From contig JAILXW010000002.1 of NCBI GenBank assembly GCA_045430305.1, forward strand, positions 898,108-962,107: a stretch of 64,000 bases of DNA, read 5' to 3'. A program made the translations under genes and the position numbers. The first letter of the stretch is position 1. Every line of letters starts with the position of its first letter. Positions 37,014 through 45,939 of this stretch are shown in pieces. The notes under the pieces were generated by a model. That model worked only from the letters and a program-made list of their open reading frames with translations, was not told the origin of the DNA and did no database searches. Origin of the DNA: Agarilytica sp045430305 (lineage in GTDB: Bacteria > Pseudomonadota > Gammaproteobacteria > Pseudomonadales > Cellvibrionaceae).

Positions 37014-37571
37014 TTAAAAAACTTTGTTGTAGTTTGCTTGTAATATGACAACAGAGTTGGGCGAACTTCCATACCCTCTTGCTGTAATACGGTAGCTGTA
37101 CGTCACGCCGCTACTCGACGGTACTACGTGTTGAGAAATATTAAGCTTTGAATTTGTTCCACCGCCGGAACCTTCAACTACTGCACGCTCTTCGATGACA
37201 TACTGGGGGTTTTGTGAAAGATCAAAGTCGTCGTCGTTCAAGTCGACGTCTATAGGGACGGTAACATTGCTCCAGAAATCGTCACCGGTGATGTTAGGCA
37301 CGCCAAAGTTCCACACCACATTAGATCCTGTGTCATTCGCAACCGGTACTTCCGTTTGTTGATTAAGCCACGCCTCTCCTGCAAGTAGCGCGGCTTCTGC
37401 TGCTTCAAATGCGAGTGTACGATCTCTAAAGTTACCCGACATTCTTTCTTCAAGTGCAGTACCTTGCATACCTTGAATTCCCAATATCGACATAACAAGC
37501 AATATAATCAAGCTAATAACGAGCGCCGAACCACGTTGCTTTTTACTAATAGGTGACGTATTCAGATTCAT
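37014..37571 (-). CDS. pilX: Type IV minor pilin PilX, copy 1
   Basis: Minor pilin of 185 aa. The leader ends QRG^SALVISLIILLVMSILGIQGM. As usual for PilX, Glu5 is missing and the helix continues LEERMSGNFRDRTLAFEAAEAALLAGEAWL, the conserved PilX N-terminal region. The soluble domain is Asp/Asn-rich and ends YRITARGYGSSPNSVVILQANY. The ATG at 37571 is preferred over an open-frame TTG ten codons upstream because it gives the expected leader length. It lies between pilW (10 bp) and pilY1 (33 bp), so the genes are probably co-transcribed. Confidence 0.9.
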   Translation of the reverse strand: MNLNTSPISKKQRGSALVISLIILLVMSILGIQGMQGTALEERMSGNFRDRTLAFEAAEAALLAGEAWLNQQTEVPVANDTGSNVVWNFGVPNITGDDFWSNVTVPIDVDLNDDDFDLSQNPQYVIEERAVVEGSGGGTNSKLNISQHVVPSSSGVTYSYRITARGYGSSPNSVVILQANYNKVF

Positions 37572-37581
37572 TTTTTTACCG

Positions 37582-38562
37582 CTAAATATTTCGTAAACCA
37601 ATGGTTGTTACAAATTGTTGACGAAGGGGGCCAGCAGGGTACGTACGATTTGTACCTCCAACTGCAAAGGTAGTTGCCTGCGACCCTATATTTTCTTCTC
37701 TTGTTCGCATTAGTAGAGTGATTCGCACTGAAGTAACTGCGGTGAAATCGCCGGCCTGATCGGCATCCACATAACGATTGGGTATGTCATCATCATCATC
37801 ATCTCGACCGTATTCCACCTGTATACTTTCAACCCCCTCAATTAGGGCGAAAGCTGCACCAGCCTGGGTGTTATCAAGTACAAATAAAGAGGGAATACCG
37901 TTGTCATCGTCAACAAAATAGGTGTTTGAAGAAAAACTTAGGACTTCGGCACCGTCGCTAGTGCCATATAAGTCGCCCACGCTAGCACTTGGAGTAATCA
38001 CGCCACCGGCAACTGTATTAATTCGAAATAGACCGGCACTGCTGCAATTTGAAACTAGGGCATAGTCGCCATCAGAGAAACTGCAGGTATTCGCAGCTGT
38101 TGTAATAACGCCATCAGCTGCCAACATATCTGCAGAAAGCGGCATGGAGCACCTGCCAGCACTTTGAACGATGAGAATGTCGGAATCTTCAGCGATATTA
38201 TCGGCATCGATAGCCGTTCGAATGGCATCATTCGACAAAGCGCCGGTATTTAAGTTACCTACACGTTGCCCCCCCCAAGTTGCAAAGCTATTGTCGTACG
38301 GCATACCTGTTAAACCAACGGTCTGTGCTGGGGCTACATTTGTTATGTTTTCGCAGCCAACATTACCCGACATACGAAGGTCTCGCGATAATATTTCAAT
38401 GGCCAAACGAGCATTTTCCTGAAGGCGAGCTAAGGCTTCTTGGGTGCGATAAGTCTGCCTGGAACCGCTGTAGACTTCGATGACCCCAGCAACCAAGATG
38501 ATTCCAAGAGCTACAGATACCATGAGTTCGGTGAGAGTGAATCCTTTAGGAAGCTGCTTCAT
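37582..38562 (-). CDS. pilW: Type IV minor pilin PilW, copy 1
   Basis: Minor pilin of 326 aa. The cleavage site KG^FTLTELMVSVALGIILVAGVIEVYSGSRQTYR is the standard PilW start, followed by QEALARLQENARLAIEILSRDLRMSGNVGCEN. The soluble part contains an unusual run of Asp (YGRDDDDDDIPNRYVDADQAGDF at about 260-285) that would fit calcium binding. The C-terminus LRQQFVTTIGLRN is the PilW signature. The start is the ATG at 38562; it lies 2 bp after the end of pilV. It probably assembles with PilV, PilX and FimT as the priming complex. Confidence 0.91.
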   Translation of the reverse strand: MKQLPKGFTLTELMVSVALGIILVAGVIEVYSGSRQTYRTQEALARLQENARLAIEILSRDLRMSGNVGCENITNVAPAQTVGLTGMPYDNSFATWGGQRVGNLNTGALSNDAIRTAIDADNIAEDSDILIVQSAGRCSMPLSADMLAADGVITTAANTCSFSDGDYALVSNCSSAGLFRINTVAGGVITPSASVGDLYGTSDGAEVLSFSSNTYFVDDDNGIPSLFVLDNTQAGAAFALIEGVESIQVEYGRDDDDDDIPNRYVDADQAGDFTAVTSVRITLLMRTREENIGSQATTFAVGGTNRTYPAGPLRQQFVTTIGLRNI

Positions 38563-38564
38563 AA

Positions 38565-39032
38565 CTAAAAAGTCGCCCTTGTTAAAAATGTCCGTGTATT
38601 TCCATCTCGGTCTTCCCACTGAATGGAAATATCATATATTGCAACACCATCTGCAGTACCGTACAGCTGAATGCTACCGGCCCCATTAATATTTTGATCG
38701 ACAAGATTTTGCCACGCGTCGATATCTGAGAGGGCCATTTGGTTACTATTGCAAGAGCTAGATGAGCAATCTATAGCGCTTCCAGAATAAGAATAATCCG
38801 TTACGTAGTCCCCAACGTTGGAACCATTTGCACGAATTCGATCTATCACATCCTTTGCTAGCATGGTTGCTTGAGTACGTTGATAGGCGCTTTGGTTCAG
38901 TTGAAGTGTTTTAGCTTGCATGGTGGCAAGACCCAATAGGCCAATGGATAATGTAAAAAGGGCCACCAGAATTTCAATTAACGAAACGCCTGATTGATGG
39001 TTAGGGGAGTGTCTTCTCATAGTATTTAGCAT
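38565..39032 (-). CDS. pilV: Type IV minor pilin PilV, copy 1
   Basis: Minor pilin of 155 aa. The leader MLNTMRRHSPNHQSG precedes VSLIEILVALFTLSIGLLGLATMQAKTL, the PilV-type mature N-terminus, with Glu5 present. The middle LNQSAYQRTQATMLAKDVIDRIRAN is the PilV signature. The start ATG at 39032 overlaps the fimT stop by 7 bp. The disulfide-type cysteines CSSSSC are near the centre. It is co-transcribed with fimT and pilW. Confidence 0.9.
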   Translation of the reverse strand: MLNTMRRHSPNHQSGVSLIEILVALFTLSIGLLGLATMQAKTLQLNQSAYQRTQATMLAKDVIDRIRANGSNVGDYVTDYSYSGSAIDCSSSSCNSNQMALSDIDAWQNLVDQNINGAGSIQLYGTADGVAIYDISIQWEDRDGNTRTFLTRATF

Positions 39033-39547
39033 GGCGGATCTACCCTCGGAGTTACTCGACCCAACGAATTGACTTCCAATACACGTGATTCACTAGCATT
39101 TGTTGTGCAAAGCGTCATTTCAAAGTCACTAAAACGTATTTGACCGTTGGGAAGGAACCAGAGAGGGCCGTTATCATTTGTGCGTGTAAAGGTTTGGTTG
39201 GAGGCTAGCGCGGAAAAGTAACGGATGGCTTCTCCGTCATCGACGTCACCATCTCCATCTGAGTCTTCGAAGACTACCCAGCCAAGCGACCAATCTTCGC
39301 TAACCCAGTCGCAATTTGTGCCGTCGGTCGTATCTACTATGCATAGGAGCACAACGGAATTACGTGATATGGCTTCACTGCGAGCAACGGAAATAGCGCT
39401 AACAAAATTATTGGTGCTTGCCGTCAATCTGTTGTTCTGGATAAAGGAGTTAAAAGAAGGCACGGCCAAGCCTGTGATAATCGCAACGACCACCATAGCG
39501 GTTAGCAACTCAAGAAGAGTGAATCCATTTGATGTGTTTATTTTCAT
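39026..39547 (-). CDS. fimT: FimT/GspH-family minor pilin, copy 1 (first gene of cluster 1)
   Basis: Minor pseudopilin of 173 aa. The site SNG^FTLLELLTAMVVVAIITGLAVPSF has Phe1 and Glu5. The soluble domain has the FimT/FimU signature FVSAISVARSEAISRNSVVLLC and a C-terminal DFEMTLCTTNASESRVLEVNSLGRV. The ATG at 39547 gives the proper leader; a TTG at 39583 is also open. It opens the first minor-pilin operon, with a shared upstream element at 39631-39647. Whether it corresponds to FimT or FimU of Pseudomonas cannot be told from this sequence alone. Confidence 0.88.
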   Translation of the reverse strand: MKINTSNGFTLLELLTAMVVVAIITGLAVPSFNSFIQNNRLTASTNNFVSAISVARSEAISRNSVVLLCIVDTTDGTNCDWVSEDWSLGWVVFEDSDGDGDVDDGEAIRYFSALASNQTFTRTNDNGPLWFLPNGQIRFSDFEMTLCTTNASESRVLEVNSLGRVTPRVDPPC

Positions 39548-40150
39548 AACGAATAGTGTCGTCCCTATGGTGTTGGGGTTCAATATGCCTTATGACAGCA
39601 TGCATTTTAGAGGCGATAAGTGGTAATTGTTATGATAAACGGTATATATAACCGCTGGTCGGTAGGGGGGGATCTGGCTTGATCGTACTAACCCCTAAGC
39701 CACATATGTCTGTGGATATATAGAAATGGTCGAAATGGATAGGTCGGTAGCTATTTCATCTGACTTTTAATATTGCCGCTTAATGTGTGTTTTGTTTTTT
39801 GAGGTTTGGGGTGTTTGTTTCTGTGGCGCGCTTTTCATATTGGAGCGCTAGTTTGTATAAAGTAAAGTGCGGTTTTTGTCGCCATTCGGCGGTCTGGGCG
39901 AGAGCTGTTTCCACCTTCATTTTTTACTAGGTATGCAAACGGGATAGGCTGGTTTGTTGTCAGTGTTTTTGCCGGAAGAAATATGTCTGTGGTGATATAT
40001 TTCTGGATAGATAACAAGTGAATAATTTCGAATGTGGCGGCTTGCTTTCTGGCTTCAAAAAATGCTTTTCTTTCTTTTATCAGTGCTGCAAGAGCAATCC
40101 TTTGCTCTTGATCACGCGATTACGAAGTTATTTCTTTCAATGTAACCCTT
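39548..40150. other. Intergenic region between the two minor-pilin clusters
   Basis: About 600 bp without a supportable gene. It separates the fimT start of cluster 1 from the end of pilY1 copy 2. It should hold the promoter of cluster 1 on the minus strand. A perfect 9-bp stem, CAAGAGCAA/TTGCTCTTG (40089-40110), lies about 40 bp after the pilY1-2 stop, but no T run follows on the minus strand. Small ORFs here have unlikely composition. Confidence 0.5.
39631..39647 (-). promoter_or_regulatory. Shared element upstream of pilin cluster 1
   Basis: On the minus strand this reads ATATACCGTTTATCATA, about 84 bp before the fimT ATG. A close relative, ATATACCATTTAACTCATA, lies before cluster 2. The core CCGTTTATC resembles the AlgR-type site CCGTTTGTC known before the Pseudomonas fimU operon. 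This is inference. Confidence 0.4.
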
Positions 40151-43100
40151 CTAAAAATTCACTAGTTCAGTCCAAGATGTACGTTGAGCCTCTGTTTGGT
40201 CTGCGCCATTTGGTGCCCGTTCCATGATCGAGATTGTGGCGCCAGATGAGCTGTTCGTGAGCTTGAATTCATTGCCGTCACCATCAGGTTTGACCACTTC
40301 TGGTGGAGGGGTTAGCCCATCGAGTGAAATCCCGCTCGGTATACCGAGAGCAGGGTCAATATCCGAGCTATTAATCACTCCATCTCCATTGATATCCAGA
40401 GGTGGAGACGATGCCGGTTGCCCATCCATTATCGATAGCTCCATTAAGGTACTAGTGCCGCCGTAATTACAGGGAATGTCATCAGGGGAGATAGTGACAA
40501 ATACAATACGGTCTCCACGGAGTATGGATCTTGAAACTTGTCGTTCACCATTGTTGTTGCCGCCAAAAATGAAATCTATAAACCAGCCTTTTTGCGTGCT
40601 CCAGTCGATTAACTCATCTGTATCTTGTGTGCTGGTAAAGCGCACAGAAACAGTAACATCATCGCCTGGGTCGGTTGTGCCATTATCGAAAGTGACAGGG
40701 CCTTGTGAGACAATCTCTTGCTGCAAATAATCATCTCCGCCTCTATTGAGGGCAGGTAACGTTCCGCTTGTTAAGTCATCCCATACGGCGTAGAAGCTTT
40801 GCGTATCGACTCCTGATGTGTTGTTGTCAGAAGCGTCAATGTACCGCCCGGTTCCAAAGTAAATAAGAAAGCCGTCTCGGCCATTTTCAGGGTGGAAGCT
40901 AACGCTTGGTCGAGAGGTGATAGGTTGAGGGTTGCCTTCCCGAGATACGGCAGTAAAAACCTGAGTTGCATTCCAAGCACTAGAAATATTATTGCTCAAA
41001 TCAAAACGCCACAAGTTGCCTTCTAGGTCGCCTGCGTATATGTAATCGGTCGTACCGTTACGGTCTTCATCAACTGGGGTGACGGTGGCGAGCCCGTTTG
41101 GCGTGTCGATTGAGCCAGCACCGGTAGAAATATTCTCAATCAGCGAGCCTGTTTCAATATCGACGATAAATAACGAAGCGTGACCGCTAGCGCTAGGGCT
41201 GCCGTCGGCTTCAGTATTGTTATAGCCATTGCCAAATATCGCGGCCCATGTATCGTCATTTAATTTAATGATGTCAGGTTCTGAAAAAGTGTAACCGAGT
41301 TCGGGGTGTTCAAATTCCCATAAAAACACATCATTAATGTCTGATTGGTTTTCAGTGAACTTGTTGGGGTCGGTAATATCGAGCGCAAATATTTTTTGGC
41401 CCCCGGCTTTTAGCCCAGAAGTCAGAACTGTGTGCCAGCTGCCTCCGTAATATACGTCTGCTGATGTCGGCGAGCCATCTACATAATAGCGGTGCTGATA
41501 ATCTGGGTCTGCAAGATCACGAATATGGGGGTATGAAGCCCCTGGAATGTAGGAAAAAACAACATCGCCGCCGCCGGTGTTGGAGTCTGCATTTGCATTG
41601 AATGCGTGCAGCATTCCATCATTTGCCCCCACATATACGATAGGCTGCCGAGATTCATGAGTTTCGGCAAAAGTAGCATAATCATTTTCGGTATAACTTG
41701 AGTTTGGTGGGCCAACAAAACGTGGAGCCGAAGTAATAATATCGCCAAGAACACTCGTGTCTCGCTGGCGGAAGATCGCGCTAGCAGATGATGGCGAAGT
41801 ACTTGTCGCTATTTCATTACTTCGGTCGCCGCGAATATAGTTAACGAGGTTTTCGCCGTACTCCTCGTTCAGGGTTCCTGTAGACGGATTGGCTCCTAGG
41901 GCAGAAACTTGATCAGCGCTTAATTCTATTGCTGTTGGTGATGATGAGTTTGCGGGCCAGCGAAAAGCGACAGCAGTATCCTCACCGGTAGAGGTGGTGC
42001 TATAAGTGACGACAACGCGCCCGGTGTCGAAGTTTTGGCTGTTTATACCGTTTGAGTCTGTACCGGCGTTCCAGTTTGCTGTCGGGCAGGGTTGCCCAAT
42101 GTCGACACTAGAACACGATGGGCGGGTATCGCTAGAGCCGATAGAAATTGGAACGGATATCAAATCACCACTCCAGTCGCCAGTATTAAATTTTGCTTGA
42201 TAAATGACCGTCCCTGCATTCAGTGATGTAGAGTTTGCAGCCACCGCGGCCGATGAGCTGTTCCGTGCTTCAATATCGCTAATAGCGGATTCTAGGCTGG
42301 CGATTAGAGTGTCAGGGTTGTTTGCGCTTAAGAACTCACCTCGGCCATTAATGGCGGCATGTCTCATATCATCTACTGTGCTAGAAGTATTTTGGGTGAT
42401 TGTATCTGGCCAAATACTGCAGTTAGGGGGTGGCGTCTCGAGTAAGTTGCATGGTAGCGAGTTCATGCAGGAGGGTTCTAGCGGGTCGCAGGTAATATCA
42501 CCATTTAAGCCAAATGCAACAGTGTAAGTCACCATATGTTGGTGCATATCGCTATTTAGTTCACCATTATTAATTGAACTGCTTTCCGGAACTTGGTCTG
42601 CCAAGGTACTTAGATCATTTTCAAAGAAATACATTGCCACGTCGGCCAAGGTGTTCTCGGCTGCATCTCCATATATATTGCCATGTGATGGTCCGTCAAA
42701 GGTCGAAGAGTCGTCTCCGTCAACATTACCTATGTTTGGGCCGCTACTATTCCAAAAACCATCCGACATAAGAATGGTGTAGTTTTGTTGGCAGGCTCCG
42801 CCTGTAGCTGTTGCAATGGGGCTGCTAACTGAGATTCGCCCATCAAAAAGGTCGTTATCTCCGCTTTGGTAATAATTTCCAGCGTCATATAGCGCTTGCC
42901 TTAGTGGTGTAAGGGGGGTTAGGTAGTTAGTGCCAATATCGCCAACCGCGTGCAGAAGTGCGTTTTTATTACTATTGATTCGCATGTCTGTAATGGCTCT
43001 ACCGACGTTGTTCACATCGTTTAGCGTTCCAAGCCCCATTCTTGCGTCCGACTCAGCGACCAGTTCAGATAACGCTCGTTGCGCAACGTAAGCGCGTTTT

Positions 43101-43801
43101 CGGTAATAGGTATACCAGTTAGCATAGTTGGTGATCGAAGACTGCTCTTCTCCTGGTGCGCCATGTTCAACCCCATGACTGAGATCTCCGACATAAACAC
43201 ATTGGGAGGGCACGGCTCTGCACCTTGAGATGCGTTGACTAATTAGTATTTCTGACGCTAGCCAGGGTATGCCTGAGCATTCGTTTGTATTGTATTCACC
43301 ATTCCCGTTGTCAGCCCACAAAAAATAAAAGTGGTGTGTTAAGTCTCGCAAGTTAGATGTGGCGGCCCCTTCATAGGGGTCGTTCATTGCTTGGTCTAGT
43401 TCATTTATATCCGAGTACTCATTGGTTAGCTGGTCATAGCCTTTCCAAGGGCTATAGGTGCGGTTTGGGTTATACGCCATTGTGTTAAAGCCGTGGCATA
43501 AATGTCTGGCTTCTAGGTCGTTGTTAGGATTGGGTACTAGAGCAGTATAACTACTGCCATGAGTTCCTACATACAGGCCGCTGGTATTTCCACCAGTATC
43601 CCCTGTGTTCATTAGCGCTTCCCAGCTCATACTAAGGGAATCATCCGCCACAATAAGAATATTTGGCTGAACACTGTCTTGTAGAAATAGAGGCTCCGTC
43701 GCTAAGTCGATGGGGTCAGCAAAAGCGTTGAGAAAGCAGAGCGAGGCGCCAACTAAAAGGCTGTAATTTCGAAGACGTTGGCAAGCTCTTTTATTTTTCA
43801 T
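40151..43801 (-). CDS. PilY1-type pilus tip adhesin, copy 2
   Basis: Paralogue of the gene at 33195, 1216 aa from the ATG at 43801. The signal peptide ends NAFA (about residue 28). The VWA-type MIDAS is DDSLS at 53-57, the same position as DDSGS in copy 1. The cysteine-rich insert is much shorter. The C-terminal propeller has PIVYVGANDGMLHAFNA, FALDITDP and the calcium loop DEDRNGTTDYIYAGDLEGNL. An EF-hand loop DINGDGVINSSD is at 1136-1147, 81 residues from the C-terminus exactly as in copy 1, and the protein ends RTSWTELVNF. The copies are clearly diverged, so this is an old duplication or an acquired second set. Confidence 0.92.
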   Translation of the reverse strand: MKNKRACQRLRNYSLLVGASLCFLNAFADPIDLATEPLFLQDSVQPNILIVADDSLSMSWEALMNTGDTGGNTSGLYVGTHGSSYTALVPNPNNDLEARHLCHGFNTMAYNPNRTYSPWKGYDQLTNEYSDINELDQAMNDPYEGAATSNLRDLTHHFYFLWADNGNGEYNTNECSGIPWLASEILISQRISRCRAVPSQCVYVGDLSHGVEHGAPGEEQSSITNYANWYTYYRKRAYVAQRALSELVAESDARMGLGTLNDVNNVGRAITDMRINSNKNALLHAVGDIGTNYLTPLTPLRQALYDAGNYYQSGDNDLFDGRISVSSPIATATGGACQQNYTILMSDGFWNSSGPNIGNVDGDDSSTFDGPSHGNIYGDAAENTLADVAMYFFENDLSTLADQVPESSSINNGELNSDMHQHMVTYTVAFGLNGDITCDPLEPSCMNSLPCNLLETPPPNCSIWPDTITQNTSSTVDDMRHAAINGRGEFLSANNPDTLIASLESAISDIEARNSSSAAVAANSTSLNAGTVIYQAKFNTGDWSGDLISVPISIGSSDTRPSCSSVDIGQPCPTANWNAGTDSNGINSQNFDTGRVVVTYSTTSTGEDTAVAFRWPANSSSPTAIELSADQVSALGANPSTGTLNEEYGENLVNYIRGDRSNEIATSTSPSSASAIFRQRDTSVLGDIITSAPRFVGPPNSSYTENDYATFAETHESRQPIVYVGANDGMLHAFNANADSNTGGGDVVFSYIPGASYPHIRDLADPDYQHRYYVDGSPTSADVYYGGSWHTVLTSGLKAGGQKIFALDITDPNKFTENQSDINDVFLWEFEHPELGYTFSEPDIIKLNDDTWAAIFGNGYNNTEADGSPSASGHASLFIVDIETGSLIENISTGAGSIDTPNGLATVTPVDEDRNGTTDYIYAGDLEGNLWRFDLSNNISSAWNATQVFTAVSREGNPQPITSRPSVSFHPENGRDGFLIYFGTGRYIDASDNNTSGVDTQSFYAVWDDLTSGTLPALNRGGDDYLQQEIVSQGPVTFDNGTTDPGDDVTVSVRFTSTQDTDELIDWSTQKGWFIDFIFGGNNNGERQVSRSILRGDRIVFVTISPDDIPCNYGGTSTLMELSIMDGQPASSPPLDINGDGVINSSDIDPALGIPSGISLDGLTPPPEVVKPDGDGNEFKLTNSSSGATISIMERAPNGADQTEAQRTSWTELVNF

Positions 43802-43835
43802 AATAGGGTTCGTTTTATACTTTTGAGGGGGGGGG

Positions 43836-44399
43836 TTAATACGTTTTTTCGTAATTGGCTTGAAGTACAACTTGTGAATTTGGCGAGCTGCCATAGCCAA
43901 TGGCGGTGATGCGGTAGCCCCATACTTCAACTGTGTTATTAGGGGTATCTTCACGACTGCCGACACCTGCATTTTTGCCGGCGCTTTCTTCTTCAGTGAT
44001 CAACCCGCGTTCTTCAATAAAAAATTTTGGGGCTGCGTTCCATAAGTGGTCGCTAGAAGTAAACACATTTGTGCTGTTGTTTTCGGCGTCGGCCCAGCTA
44101 CCGAGGTTTGCAAAGTCAGTGTTTGCTTGTGAGCTTCCGTATTCCCATATGTAGTCGGTGTCGGCAGGCGTAGGCCGCACCATTTCATACCTGTTTAAGT
44201 AGCTTTCAGCTGCGGCCAACCCCGCTTCTGCTGCTTCTAGCGCGATTGCTCGATCTCTAAAACTACCCGCCATTTTTTCTTCGAGGGTGGTGCTTTGTAG
44301 CCCCTGGATACCAATGATGCTTAGCACTAGCAGTATGATTAAACTGATCACTAGCGCTGCACCTGATTGGTGGTTAGGGGGGGATGATATTGTGTTCAT
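43836..44399 (-). CDS. Type IV minor pilin PilX, copy 2
   Basis: Minor pilin of 187 aa, paralogue of the gene at 37014. The leader NHQSG precedes AALVISLIILLVLSIIGIQGLQ, without Glu5 as in PilX. The same conserved region follows (TTLEEKMAGSFRDRAIALEAAEAGLAAAESYL), and the end YRITAIGYGSSPNSQVVLQANY is nearly the same as copy 1, while the middle differs. The ATG is at 44399. It lies 5 bp after pilW-2 and 34 bp before pilY1-2. Confidence 0.9.
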   Translation of the reverse strand: MNTISSPPNHQSGAALVISLIILLVLSIIGIQGLQSTTLEEKMAGSFRDRAIALEAAEAGLAAAESYLNRYEMVRPTPADTDYIWEYGSSQANTDFANLGSWADAENNSTNVFTSSDHLWNAAPKFFIEERGLITEEESAGKNAGVGSREDTPNNTVEVWGYRITAIGYGSSPNSQVVLQANYEKTY

Positions 44400-44404
44400 G
44401 GCAA

Positions 44405-45478
44405 TTAACCCCGGTTTCTCAGTTGAATAGTGCTGACGAATTGCTGACGAATGGGGCGGCCTTCGTTAAAGGTTCTTTCTTCGTCGCCGCCAAGCGTAAA
44501 ATTAACTTCTGCCCCAGAACCAACGTTTTCAATTGTGCGAAGGAGCAGGGTGACACGCACTGCGCTTACCTTTGACCAGTCAATAGCTTCGGCACTGGGG
44601 TCAAAATTACTGATGTTGTAGGTGCCGACTTCTTCAGCATTTAAATAAATGTTGGCGAACCCGTCGTTATTAGTATCGATACCATATTGCAGTTGCATAC
44701 TTTCTACCCCTTCGACTAAGGCCACGGTAGTTGGGTCCGGTTCAGTATTATCTACAACAACTAGCGAGGGCATTTCGCTACCGTCTGGTTGCACTTCTGA
44801 ACCAATAAAATAAGTATTTGAATAAAAGGGAAATACTTCTGTGAAACCATCGCTGAGATAGGCAGTGCTCAGTGTTGGGGAATCGGTGTGAGTAAGTGAA
44901 TTGTTAGAAGATGGGTCAGACGTAATTTGAAACACATCTGCTGTGCCGCAGTTGGAAACGAGCACATGGTCGTTTTGTTGGAAGCCACAAGCATTGGAGG
45001 CGATGTTAACGCTGCCTGTTGCATCGCTCATGTCAGATGCAAGTTTTACGCTGCAGCCGCTAGTGCCCTGAACTACAAGCACGTCAGTATCGCCGTAGCG
45101 GCTGTTTTCAATAATATTAGTGATTGAAGGTATATTGTAACCACCTTCTATGTCTCCAGGGTCGTTGTCCCCGGTACTTTGTTTTCCCCAGATGGCCATT
45201 TCTTCGTCGTAATTCAAACCGGTGGTGGCTTGCCCCTGGATGGCTGTTTCGGAAATTCGTGAGCAGCCAATAAAGCCAGAGTTACGAATATCTCGAGAGA
45301 TAATATCAATGGCAAAGCGCGCATTTTCTTGCAGCCGCGAAAGCGCTTCTTGGCTGCGGTAGGTTTGTTTTGAACTGCTATAAATCTCGATAACGCCGGC
45401 GCTTAGAGTGATACCAAGCGCGGTTGCGATAATGAGCTCAGTCAGAGTGAAGCCACTTTGTTTTTTCATATGACTCAT
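44405..45478 (-). CDS. Type IV minor pilin PilW, copy 2
   Basis: Minor pilin of 357 aa, paralogue of the gene at 37582 and 31 residues longer. The cleavage site is SG^FTLTELIIATALGITLSAGVIEIYSSSKQTYR, followed by QEALSRLQENARFAIDIISRDIRNSGFIGC. The end LRNR/QQFVSTIQLRN matches the PilW signature (RPIRQQFVSTIQLRNRG). The start at 45478 overlaps the pilV-2 stop (ATGA); a second ATG at 45469 is also possible. It lacks the long Asp run of copy 1. Confidence 0.9.
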   Translation of the reverse strand: MSHMKKQSGFTLTELIIATALGITLSAGVIEIYSSSKQTYRSQEALSRLQENARFAIDIISRDIRNSGFIGCSRISETAIQGQATTGLNYDEEMAIWGKQSTGDNDPGDIEGGYNIPSITNIIENSRYGDTDVLVVQGTSGCSVKLASDMSDATGSVNIASNACGFQQNDHVLVSNCGTADVFQITSDPSSNNSLTHTDSPTLSTAYLSDGFTEVFPFYSNTYFIGSEVQPDGSEMPSLVVVDNTEPDPTTVALVEGVESMQLQYGIDTNNDGFANIYLNAEEVGTYNISNFDPSAEAIDWSKVSAVRVTLLLRTIENVGSGAEVNFTLGGDEERTFNEGRPIRQQFVSTIQLRNRG

Positions 45479-45939
45479 AGCGCGGCCTGTAGAGCAAAAT
45501 CTCTGGGGTTATTGTCTCTGTCTGTCCAGCTAACGGTCACTGTATAAATCATACTGGTTCCGTTGGATACAATAGTACCGTCCCCACCAGGGAGACGTTC
45601 CGATATTTGAAAAAGCCACTGGTCTCGATCGGCAGTGGCCATGCCCACAGCGCCGCATGGCGCGACATTACCTTCACAGTTGTGGGACGCGTTCGCTGCG
45701 CCAGTCGCTGTGTAAGTGGTTAAAGCTGCGGTGTTGGCCCGCATACGATCGATAATGTCGTAAGCGAGTATTGTTGCCTGCGTTCGCATTTGTGCACTGT
45801 GATTAAATTGCAAAGACTTAGATTGCATGGCGGCTAACCCAAGTAAACCGATGGCGAGCACAAATAATGCGACCAATATTTCAATCAGGGAAGCGCCTGT
45901 TTGTTTGCTATTGGAAAAACTAGAGTGGCCTAAGGGCAT
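45475..45939 (-). CDS. Type IV minor pilin PilV, copy 2
   Basis: Minor pilin of 154 aa, paralogue of the gene at 38565. The leader ends KQTG, followed by ASLIEILVALFVLAIGLLGLAAMQSKSL with Glu5, then FNHSAQMRTQATILAYDIIDRMRAN. Two cysteines (CEGNVAPC) sit in the middle as in copy 1. The ATG at 45939 overlaps the fimT-2 stop by 10 bp, and the stop overlaps pilW-2 by 4 bp, so the genes are tightly coupled. Confidence 0.9.
   Translation of the reverse strand: MPLGHSSFSNSKQTGASLIEILVALFVLAIGLLGLAAMQSKSLQFNHSAQMRTQATILAYDIIDRMRANTAALTTYTATGAANASHNCEGNVAPCGAVGMATADRDQWLFQISERLPGGDGTIVSNGTSMIYTVTVSWTDRDNNPRDFALQAAL

Noticed and set aside
40089..40110. 9-bp perfect stem after pilY1 copy 2 as a terminator
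   Set aside because: No T run follows on the minus strand, so it is not called as an intrinsic terminator.
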